NCBI GenBank assembly: GCA_021794655.1
Contig: JAJYQJ010000058.1
Coordinates: 1-33,567 of the forward strand
Origin: Actinomycetes bacterium
Lineage (GTDB): Bacteria > Actinomycetota > Acidimicrobiia > Acidimicrobiales > RAAP-2
DNA length: 33,567 nucleotides
Direction of reading: 5' to 3'
Shown: positions 25,030 to 31,278 of the stretch, one piece after another
Position numbering within the stretch: position 1 is the first letter of the stretch
How the letters are laid out: every line of letters starts with the position of its first letter
Translations under genes and position numbers: made by a program
The notes under the pieces: generated by a model
What the model was told of the DNA's origin: nothing
Database searches by the model: none
Seen by the model: the letters and a program-made list of their open reading frames with translations, nothing else

Positions 25030-25890
25030 GTGAGGCGGGTAGTCAGGTCGATCGCAGTTGCACTATCACTGGCCCTGGGGGGGGGTCTGATCGTTAGTGC
25101 AGGTCCTGTAGGAGCACAGCCACCTGGGGGATCTTCACCTGCAGGACCGGTCGTTGGAGCGCCAGTCTACGGCGGCATAAAAGACGCACCCGATCCAAAC
25201 GTCGTGCCCGTCACCTACGGCACGAACAACACCGCAGCGGTGTTCTCGACCTACTCGTTCACGCCACCGACCTCTGGAACTGAGAGACCACCTGCGATCC
25301 CAGAGTGGACAACCCACGAGAACCCAGGCGGCACGTCTTGGACGACAAATGGCGACCCGAGTGGCGGGTTGGCAAACGTGCCGGGTTGGGCGAGCAAGAA
25401 CCCAGACCACGGGGCCCCTGCGGAGGCCCCAGGGGTCATCCAGATTGGCAGTACCTGGTACATGTACTTCGCAGCCGTGCCAAAGAGCGCGGTTACAGCA
25501 GGTTTAGATGGCGCCTACTGCATAGGTGTTGCCACACTCCCAGCGTCAAAGAGCCTCTTGAACAACCAATTCACCCCGGTTGAAGACACTCCATCTACAG
25601 CCCTTCCGCCGGTTCTCTGTGACCCAACCCACAAGACCGCCTACATAGACCCGAGCCCGTTCTTTGACCCAACGAATGAGACCTACTACTTGAGCTTCAA
25701 GACCAACTCTGCCTCAGGTGGGCCTGGCACCACCCTTTGGTCTATCCCGCTTGTACGTATATATTGCGTCATCACAGACATAGCTACTCCACGCTCTAAC
25801 CCTGCTAGCAACTATGGGGGCTGTGGTGTACCGTCCAACTTCAACGGTTACCCTCGCTCAACCGCTTCTCCTTTCAAGCCCTATAGCTGA
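25030..25890 (+). pseudogene. GH43-like secreted glycosidase, N-terminal fragment, interrupted by an IS
   Basis: The fragment begins with a clear signal peptide (VRRVVRSIAVALSLALGGGLIVSAGPVGA), which favours GTG 25030 behind AGAGAGGGA; GTG 25009 and 24940 are longer options. KDAPDPNVV supplies the expected GH43 general-base Asp, and YIDPSPFFDPTNETYYLSFKT supplies the second acidic residue of the five-bladed propeller. The frame runs into the IS: the codons TAT AGC of the target duplication are followed at once by TGA from the IS end. The third catalytic residue, a Glu, lies in the downstream fragment, so this truncated product should be inactive. The likely original role was degradation of an arabinose- or xylose-type polysaccharide outside the cell; the substrate is inference. 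Confidence 0.85.
25881..25886. repeat. Target-site duplication of the IS, left copy (CTATAG)
   Basis: CTATAG abuts the left terminal repeat and recurs at 31273-31278 on the other side. Keeping one copy restores the GH43-like reading frame. Confidence 0.92.
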
Positions 25891-25918
25891 CGTTCCGCAC
25901 TTCTCGATGACGATATAG
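25887..25918 (+). repeat. IS terminal inverted repeat, left
   Basis: The outer 22 bases, beginning CTGACGTTCCGCACTTCTCG, are identical to the complement of the right end. Mismatches occur only at positions 23 and 26 of the 32-base alignment. Confidence 0.93.
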
Positions 25919-25938
25919 CGTCCCGATTTCGAGCGTGG

Positions 25939-26971
25939 TCACGGGTTATAGGCAGTGATCGGCACGTGAAGGAGGTTGAGGATCTTTATCTGTAGCGCGC
26001 TGAGTTGAGGCTCGAAGACCTGTTCTGTTGCACCTTTGTTCACCAGGCGATGCCGTTGGACGCCGCTGAACAACTCAAGGATGCGAGGAGCACTTGGGGC
26101 TGGACAGTTGCGGAACTCGGGATAGACAGGCATTCCGCTAAGTTCTTCAGCCTTCATCGAGGTGCGAATCTCGCGCTCGATGAGCGCCTCGGTGAGCATA
26201 GCCAAGAAGTGACAGACAAGGATCGCCTCGATGCGGTGTGGGTTCTCCAAGAACACCGGGGCGACTACCTGTGGTCCTTTGAGCATGTGGTTGCGGCGTT
26301 CAAGGTTTGGTTGGTAGTGGTAGGTAGCTAACACCTCGGCCGGGGTCATCTGAGGGTCATTCGTGATGAGTGGGAACATCCCGTCACAGATAGCGTCGTA
26401 GGTGACCTGATCTGCCAACACCTCGGCCGTAATGGTAAACACCGTCTTGTCTCGACTCTTATATAGCGACTCCGTGTTCGCACGTCCACGGCTCACTGGA
26501 CGAAAGGCCTTGACGATGGACTCGCTCAGCGTGAAGCTCACCCACCGGGTCGCTCCAGCCTTAGCTAAAGCGGCCCGTGCTGCCTCCTCAGCAGCCACCT
26601 TGGTCTTAAGACGCGACCTGGGGCTAGCGAGTCTGTCCCTGACCTCTTCGATAGCCGCTAGCCCTGCTTCGATGCGAGTCGAGCGTGACGCTGCGTCGCG
26701 TGATGCCTTCGCGCTCGAATGGACCCAGATCACCCGATAGCCGTCGGCTGAGGGGACCGGTGCCTCAAATACCCGAAACACCGAGTCTGAGTCAACGCTA
26801 CGCGTACCAGGGCAGCGTTTGGCCTCTGCCCATGTAGGAGCGTGAGTCTGGATCCAGTCGCGAAACCAGGTGTCCTCTTTTCGTCCGTGAGGAATAATGG
26901 TCACAAATCGTCCGTTGTTCGAAGCGATGTGGCCCATCGCCTCTTTCGAGCAGAGTTTGGAGTCTGCGACG
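25939..26971 (-). pseudogene. IS1634-type transposase, C-terminal part, cut off by the RIT element
   Basis: This half carries 343 residues of the 565-residue composite transposase, starting with VADSKLCSKEAMGHI. It supplies the second catalytic Asp (D225 in the composite) and the Glu E446 in YHYQPNLERRNHMLK, a Y-x4-E-x6-K signature of IS4-type enzymes. A GTG at 27000 inside the RIT end is in frame and could start a truncated product, MLCAAAHNIYVADSK, but this lacks the first catalytic Asp. Joined to the fragment at 30108-30769 it makes one unbroken frame once the RIT element and one TAGATA are removed. Confidence 0.9.
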
Positions 26972-26977
26972 TAGATA
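26972..26977. repeat. Target-site duplication of the RIT element, left copy (TAGATA)
   Basis: TAGATA here and at 30108-30113 flank the RIT element. One copy plus the flanks rebuilds transposase codons reading SNFIYVADSK. Confidence 0.85.
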
Positions 26978-26997
26978 TTATGTGCAGCTGCACATAA
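26978..26997. repeat. Left-end-only perfect 20-bp palindrome of the RIT element
   Basis: TTATGTGCAGCTGCACATAA is a perfect palindrome made of two inverted copies of the decamer TTATGTGCAG. It lies between the TAGATA copy and the left inverted repeat and has no counterpart outside the right repeat. It could be a recombinase dimer site. Confidence 0.9.
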
Positions 26998-27000
26998 CAC

Positions 27001-27032
27001 CTATTAGGCCCAGCTCCGGATTATGTGCAGTT
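27001..27032 (+). repeat. RIT left inverted repeat (32 bp, perfect)
   Basis: The sequence begins CTATTAGGCCCAGCTCCGGA and ends in the decamer TTATGTGCAG plus TT. It is an exact complement of 30079-30110. A further inverted decamer copy lies at 27109-27118, in the ritA leader, which also holds a small hairpin ACCGCT-TCAG-AGCGGT at 27083-27098. Confidence 0.95.
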
Positions 27033-27162
27033 GCCGGTCAACGGCCTGGACGATCCCCTCTGTAGCTGCATGTTCTCCTTGCACCGCTTCAGAGCGGTCA
27101 CGCGGGAGCTGCACATAATCGCGAGACTTTTCCTTTCTAACCACCTCGGAAGGGAGCAACTC

Positions 27163-28080
27163 ATGACCATTCAGAGTCCATTGACGACCGACGCCGTGCT
27201 CACGGCGTTCGACGACCACCTGCGTCGGGTGCGAGGGGTCTGTCCGGACGTTCGGCGCAACTACGGGTTCTACGCGCGGGGCTTCCTGGAGACAGTGTTC
27301 GGTCAGGACCCCGTAGACTTCGGTCTCCTGTCGGTCGGCGATGTCGTTACGTTCGTCACCAACGCGTCCTGCCGCTATCAGCCTCGAACGGTGCAACTGC
27401 TCACAACCGCACTGCGTTCGCTTCTGCGGTTCGCTCGAGCCGAAGGTCTGAGTGGGTCCCGATTGGACGAGGCGGTCCCGGCGGTCCGTGGGCCAGCCGC
27501 GTCGCCGCCGCGCTACCTCGGACCAGGTGAGCTCACCAGGCTGCTCTCCTCGCTCGACTCCTCCTCGTCACGGGGCCTGCGAGACCGGGCGATGCTGCTC
27601 CTCGGCGCCCGGCTGGGCCTCCGAGCAGGTGAGATCGCCCGGCTCGAGTTCGACGACATCGACTGGCGGTCGGGCACCGTCACGATCCAGACCCGAAAGA
27701 CCGGTCACGGCGCCGTGCTTCCGCTAACCTGTCAGGTGGGCGAGGCTGTCGCCGCCTACCTTAAGCGGGGGCGGCCAGCGAGCGAATCCCGGCGTGTGTT
27801 CGTCTTGCATCGCGAACATGTCGGCGCCCCAATCGATCGTCGAACCGTAGGAGATGCGGTACGCCGGGCGTTGCGCAATGCCGGCATCGAAGCTCCGACC
27901 CATGGGGCGAACCTGCTGCGGCACTCCCTGGCGACCGACCTGGTCGCGCACGGCTCGAACCTGAAGGAGATCGCCGACCTCTTCGGTCATCGGGCGCTCT
28001 CGAGCACCCAGATCTACGCGAAGGTCCACCTCTCGGCGCTGCGCGAGGCCGCACTTCCCTGGCCGGAGGTGACCCGATGA
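27163..28080 (+). CDS. ritA: Tyrosine recombinase, first gene of the RIT trio
   Basis: The 305-residue protein has an N-terminal core-binding SAM-like domain (about 10-100) and a C-terminal catalytic domain. Residues in place are R154 (GLRAGE), K179 (TRKTGHG), R253 (LLRHS), H276 (GHRA) and the nucleophile Y285 (IYAKV). The position of the first His of the H-x-x-R motif is Asn250 (codon AAC), an unusual change in an otherwise intact site. AGGGAG about 8 bases before ATG 27163 decides the start, and the longer frame from 27025 runs through the inverted repeat. The stop overlaps the next gene as ATGA. The protein probably acts with the other two recombinases to move the element. Confidence 0.92.
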   Translation: MTIQSPLTTDAVLTAFDDHLRRVRGVCPDVRRNYGFYARGFLETVFGQDPVDFGLLSVGDVVTFVTNASCRYQPRTVQLLTTALRSLLRFARAEGLSGSRLDEAVPAVRGPAASPPRYLGPGELTRLLSSLDSSSSRGLRDRAMLLLGARLGLRAGEIARLEFDDIDWRSGTVTIQTRKTGHGAVLPLTCQVGEAVAAYLKRGRPASESRRVFVLHREHVGAPIDRRTVGDAVRRALRNAGIEAPTHGANLLRHSLATDLVAHGSNLKEIADLFGHRALSSTQIYAKVHLSALREAALPWPEVTR

Positions 28081-29027
28081 CCAGTACCTTCACCGAACTC
28101 GCCGAGAGCTACGTCGAGATGCGCCGCAGCCTCGGCTACCGGCTTGAGCGTCAAGCCGCCTACCTGCGTTGCTTTGCCGGCTTCTTGGACCGCTCTGGGT
28201 GCGATGGCCCGGTCCCGCTCGCGCTCAGTGTGGAGTGGGCGGCGGCGACCTCCGCCAGCGATCCCCACAATCCCGCTCGTAGGCTCACGGTCGTCCGCGG
28301 GTTCCTCCGCTTTCTTGCCAGCCTCGACGGAGAGACCGAGGTCCCCCCGCCGGGCCTGCTCGGTCCCACCCTTCACCGCACGTCGCCACACGTGTACTCC
28401 GACGAGGAGATCGCCAGCCTGTTGCGGGCCGCGGCAGGACTTTCCCCTTCCGGGGGGCTACGCCCGCACTGTTACGTGACGCTGCTCTCCCTACTCGCCT
28501 GCACCGGGCTACGCATCTCGGAGGCACTCGCCCTCTCGAGAGACGACGTTGACCTCACTGCTGGCGTGCTCAGCGTGCGAGCTGGCAAAGGTGGCAAGTC
28601 CCGCCTCGTCCCCCTACACCCGAGCGCGCTTGAACCCTTGGAGGCCTACGCCTCACTGTGCCACCGATACGGTGCGACGCAGGGGTCGGACGCCTTCTTC
28701 TGCACCGAACGGCAGGAGCGACTCACCTACCCAGCGGTGCGTGGCACTTTCAGGGCACTCCGGCGTCAGCTGGGATGGAGCAGTCAGGGGCGGACGCGAC
28801 TACCGCGCCTCCACGACCTGCGCCACCGAATGGTCGTCAAACGCGTCCTGCTCTGGCACGCGGAGGGAGTCGATGTCAACGCCAAGATGGCCGTGCTCGC
28901 GACCTACCTCGGTCACACTCTCGTCTCCGACCTCTACTGGTATTTCAGCGCGACGCCCGAGCTGATGAACGCAGCTGCCGAGCGGTTCACGACACTGGGC
29001 GACCAGGTGCAAGGAGGTGTCAGATGA
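28077..29027 (+). CDS. ritB: Tyrosine recombinase, second gene of the RIT trio
   Basis: This 316-residue recombinase has the complete catalytic set: R146 (GLRISE), K174 (KGGK), H246 and R249 (HDLRH), H280 (GHT) and Y289 (YWYFSATPEL). YF-ATPEL around the Tyr is, as I recall, characteristic of the middle RIT recombinase. The ATG overlaps the ritA stop (ATGA), so translation is coupled. The N-terminal domain (about 1-95) is a typical helical core-binding domain. The gene is also joined to ritC by ATGA. Confidence 0.92.
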   Translation: MTSTFTELAESYVEMRRSLGYRLERQAAYLRCFAGFLDRSGCDGPVPLALSVEWAAATSASDPHNPARRLTVVRGFLRFLASLDGETEVPPPGLLGPTLHRTSPHVYSDEEIASLLRAAAGLSPSGGLRPHCYVTLLSLLACTGLRISEALALSRDDVDLTAGVLSVRAGKGGKSRLVPLHPSALEPLEAYASLCHRYGATQGSDAFFCTERQERLTYPAVRGTFRALRRQLGWSSQGRTRLPRLHDLRHRMVVKRVLLWHAEGVDVNAKMAVLATYLGHTLVSDLYWYFSATPELMNAAAERFTTLGDQVQGGVR

Positions 29028-30025
29028 GAGCACCCACGATCACCTTTCCTGTTCTCGTCCAGGACTTCTTCCTCCGGCGTCTTGTCGACCAGCGAGGGGT
29101 GAGTGCCCGCACCGTCGAGAGCTATCGTGACGCGTTCGAACTCCTCTTCGCCTTCGTCGAACGGCAAACGGGCAAGAAGCCCTGCGCGCTGTCGCTCGCT
29201 GACCTCGATGCTTCGGTTGTACTCGACTTCCTCGACCATCTGGAGACCGAGCGGGGAAACGGTGCCCGCACCCGCAACGCAAGGCTCGCGGCGATCCGCT
29301 CATTCATGGCCTACGCTTCGGTACGCGATCCGGCCTCTCTACCCGTCGCCCAGCGGGTCCTTGCGATTCCCCAGAAGCGCTTCGACCAGCCGGTCCTCGG
29401 CTACCTCACTCGCGAAGAGATAGCCGCTGTCCTCGACGCCCCGGACGTAAGCACCTGGAGCGGGCAACGCGACGCGGTCCTGCTGGCGACGATGTACAAC
29501 ACCGGCGCGCGGGTCTCGGAGATCACGGGTCTTTGTGTCCGCGACGTCCTCCTCGACCGAGAGGTTGCCGTCCACCTGCACGGCAAGGGGCGCAAGGAGC
29601 GTGCCATCCCGCTGTGGAAGACCACGGCAAGCGAGTTGCGGAGCTGGCTACGACGGATCGACAACGACCCCTCCGCACCGGTCTTCCCGAACCGAACGGG
29701 TAAGCCGCTTACCCGTTCGGGCGTGCGCGACCGGCTCGACCGCGCCGTCTCGGTGGCCGCACAGCGCTGCCCAACGTTGCGAGGCCGCCAGATATCTCCC
29801 CACACCATGCGCCATTCGACGGCAATGCACCTCCTCCAGTCGGGGGTCGATCTGGCCGTCATTGCCCTCTGGCTTGGACACGCCGATCCTGCCACCACCC
29901 ATCAGTACCTGGAGGCTGACCTTGCCACGAAGGAAGCGGCACTGCAACGGTTGGCCGCTCCCGCACACCAGGCGACCAGGTACCGACCGGGCGACAGACT
30001 TCTAGCGTTCCTCGACGGCCTGTGA
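29024..30025 (+). CDS. ritC: Tyrosine recombinase, third gene of the RIT trio
   Basis: The 333-residue protein keeps R163 (TGARVSE), K188/K191 (GKGRKER), H260 and R263 (HTMRHS), H286 (GHAD) and Y295 (HQYLEAD). It is closer to XerD or phage-type integrases than the other two. A strong Shine-Dalgarno AAGGAGG lies 6 bases before ATG 29024, which overlaps the ritB stop. The in-frame extension to 28658 lies within ritB and is rejected. The gene ends 53 bases before the right inverted repeat. Confidence 0.93.
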   Translation: MRAPTITFPVLVQDFFLRRLVDQRGVSARTVESYRDAFELLFAFVERQTGKKPCALSLADLDASVVLDFLDHLETERGNGARTRNARLAAIRSFMAYASVRDPASLPVAQRVLAIPQKRFDQPVLGYLTREEIAAVLDAPDVSTWSGQRDAVLLATMYNTGARVSEITGLCVRDVLLDREVAVHLHGKGRKERAIPLWKTTASELRSWLRRIDNDPSAPVFPNRTGKPLTRSGVRDRLDRAVSVAAQRCPTLRGRQISPHTMRHSTAMHLLQSGVDLAVIALWLGHADPATTHQYLEADLATKEAALQRLAAPAHQATRYRPGDRLLAFLDGL

Positions 30026-30035
30026 TTATGTGCTG
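30026..30035 (+). repeat. Internal decamer copy near the RIT right end
   Basis: TTATGTGCTG differs by one base from the decamer TTATGTGCAG. It pairs in orientation with the copy at 30081-30090, mirroring the pair at 27021 and 27109 on the left. It begins at the last base of the ritC stop codon. Confidence 0.7.
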
Positions 30036-30078
30036 CCCCCAAGCGAACTCACCGCCGGCACAACACCGTATTCGTCGA

Positions 30079-30110
30079 AACTGCACATAATCCGGAGCTG
30101 GGCCTAATAG
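30079..30110 (-). repeat. RIT right inverted repeat (32 bp, perfect)
   Basis: This is the exact complement of 27001-27032. Its outer TAG is shared with the right TAGATA duplication (30108-30113). Read on the minus strand it gives the TAG stop that ends the transposase N-terminal fragment. Confidence 0.95.
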
Positions 30111-30113
30111 ATA
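30108..30113. repeat. Target-site duplication of the RIT element, right copy (TAGATA)
   Basis: It matches 26972-26977. Its first three bases also complete the right inverted repeat, so the exact crossover point within this hexamer cannot be fixed from sequence alone. Confidence 0.82.
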
Positions 30114-30769
30114 AAGTTCGAGTGACCTACCAAGGCACGTAGCTCATCCCAAGTCGGGATGTGGGTAATGTCATCAGGGGTGTTACCATCTTCGACCCGG
30201 TAGGCAATCGGCACGGCACCGTCAGCTGAGATCGTGAGCACGAACAGCAGTTGCAATAGGTCTGGACGGAAATCCTTATTGTGGCCATGCGCTGGCTTGG
30301 CTACTGCCCTGCCGCCTCGATTCTCGCCGCCGCCTGGGTAGTGCGTTCCAGTGAGAGTGATCGTCGTCGAATCGTTATGAAGCTGTTCGAGCAATAGGTC
30401 GAACTCTCGGACTACTCCGAGTACGGTTTGGGTGATCAAGGTTGCCCTATCCGCGTCGAATAGGCGGTCGAGCGTACGCCCGACCCGGTCGTCATTGAAC
30501 GCCGCTATTCCATCAGGGCCAAGTCCTAAAACACTAGGGTCAAACGGCCCTGCCCATTCACCGAGGGCATAAAGGGGCCGGTGGCTAACGATGATGTTAC
30601 GAAGCACCACGCCGATTACGTCTGCTGGTGCGAGCCGCAGGCGGACATCGTCTCTTGGGATCGCGTGCTCCAAGTGCTCAGCTATGCCTATGCGCGATAA
30701 GAACCAGTTGATGATCGGCAATGCTCCGATGGTCTCGCTTTCAAGTTCGAACCTCTTCTCCTCGCTCAT
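30108..30769 (-). pseudogene. IS1634-type transposase, N-terminal part, cut off by the RIT element
   Basis: This fragment encodes the first 222 residues (counting the upstream ATG at 30772) and ends SNFIY before a TAG contributed by the RIT end at 30104-30106. It contains the first catalytic Asp, D134 in LHNDSTTITLTG, and the block HGHNKDFRPDLLQLLFVLTISADG typical of IS1634-like enzymes. AAGGAGG sits 4 bases before ATG 30769 on the minus strand, so that ATG is preferred. Without the later parts of the catalytic core it cannot be active alone. Confidence 0.9.
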
Positions 30770-30778
30770 CATGCCTCC

Positions 30779-30819
30779 TTGACATCTCGTCCTATAGCGG
30801 GCAGTATAGTAACTGCCCG
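30779..30819. promoter_or_regulatory. Divergent promoter region of the IS with inverted-repeat operator
   Basis: CGGGCAGT (30798-30805) and ACTGCCCG (30812-30819) form a perfect 8-bp inverted repeat. Its centre contains TATAGT on the plus strand (30805-30810) and TATACT on the minus strand (30808-30803), so -10 elements for both divergent genes overlap. TTGACA at 30779-30784 could be a -35 for the plus strand, but its 20-base spacing to TATAGT is long. A shared repressor or promoter symmetry is inferred. Confidence 0.55.
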
Positions 30820-30854
30820 GCCACTAAGCGCGGATACTCAACAAAGGAAAGAAG

Positions 30855-31202
30855 ATGGTTAGCCGACTCGAACGCTACGAAACTAAGTACCGCTCACTCG
30901 TCTCAGAGCTAGACGACCTTGGATTCATCATCTCAGGTAGCCTCGTGGTCCGAGAGACGACATGTGGTAAGCCGGGGTGTCGCTGCATGGGGGATCCCCC
31001 ACAACGCCACGGTCCATACTTTCAGTGGAGCAATAAAGTTGATGGCAAGACGGTAACCCGTCGGCTAAGCGAGGCAGAAGCGGAGCTCTACCGTGAATGG
31101 ATCACCAATAGGCGTCGCATGAAACGTATTATCGCCCAGATGGAGAAGGTGTCAGCTGCAGCAGGTGAAATCCTGCTCCGGGGAGTCGCCAATAAGGCAT
31201 AG
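30855..31202 (+). CDS. IS-associated small protein of DUF6788 type
   Basis: The 115-residue protein has an N-terminal helical region (RLERYETKYRSLVSELDDLG). A conserved block follows: GSLVVRETTCGKPGCRCMGDPPQRHGPYFQWSNK, with three Cys (C-x4-C-x-C) that may bind metal. A basic C-terminal helix (EWITNRRRMKRIIAQMEKV) follows. From memory it matches DUF6788-type proteins, which occur beside IS1634-like and other transposases. Its function is unknown; a role in transposition control or DNA binding is inference. ATG 30855 follows AAAGGAAAG at a suitable distance. It is divergent from the transposase and inside the IS ends, so it moves with the element. It appears intact. Confidence 0.8.
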   Translation: MVSRLERYETKYRSLVSELDDLGFIISGSLVVRETTCGKPGCRCMGDPPQRHGPYFQWSNKVDGKTVTRRLSEAEAELYREWITNRRRMKRIIAQMEKVSAAAGEILLRGVANKA

Positions 31203-31240
31203 TCCAGATAAGTACGACGCTGACCAGGGTGACTAGAATG

Positions 31241-31272
31241 CTATATAGTGATCGAGAAGTGCGGAACGTCAG
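31241..31272 (-). repeat. IS terminal inverted repeat, right
   Basis: This is the complement of the left end (25887-25918), with 30 of 32 positions identical. The direct repeat CTATAG follows immediately. Confidence 0.93.
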
Positions 31273-31278
31273 CTATAG
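31273..31278. repeat. Target-site duplication of the IS, right copy (CTATAG)
   Basis: Identical to 25881-25886. The hexamer is itself a palindrome. Confidence 0.92.

Larger units (their letters stand above)
26978..30107 (+). mobile_element. Recombinase-in-trio (RIT) element
   Basis: The element is about 3130 bp. It holds three tyrosine recombinase genes in one direction with ATGA start-stop overlaps, no other cargo, and inverted repeats at the ends. RIT elements with this layout are known in diverse bacteria. The exact ends are set here by the TAGATA duplication. The right inverted repeat reaches the duplication directly, while on the left a 23-bp segment separates them. Hand-counted sample lines give about 65% GC in the recombinase genes against about 50-52% in a transposase line and a GH43 line, consistent with arrival from a different background. 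Confidence 0.88.
25887..31272 (-). mobile_element. IS1634-type insertion sequence, itself interrupted by a RIT element
   Basis: The element has 32-bp terminal inverted repeats (30 of 32 identical, the outer 22 perfect) and a 6-bp duplication CTATAG. It spans 5386 bp as found; removing the RIT element and one TAGATA copy gives 2250 bp. It encodes a DDE transposase on the minus strand, now split, and a divergent small accessory protein on the plus strand. The transposase residues (NDST, VADSKL and a Y-E-x6-K signature) match the IS4 superfamily, IS1634-like branch. It inserted into a secreted glycosidase gene. Confidence 0.9.

Noticed and set aside
26005-26331. Plus-strand open frames within the transposase region (also 26432-26740)
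   Set aside because: They are antisense to a recognisable DDE transposase and match no family I know.
28658-29023. N-terminal extension of the third recombinase reading through ritB
   Set aside because: It lies in another frame of ritB, is not integrase-like, and the strong AAGGAGG before ATG 29024 decides the start.
26978-30107. Integron, prophage or integrative conjugative element
   Set aside because: There are only three recombinase genes and end repeats. No cassette array, phage structural gene, relaxase or conjugation gene is present.
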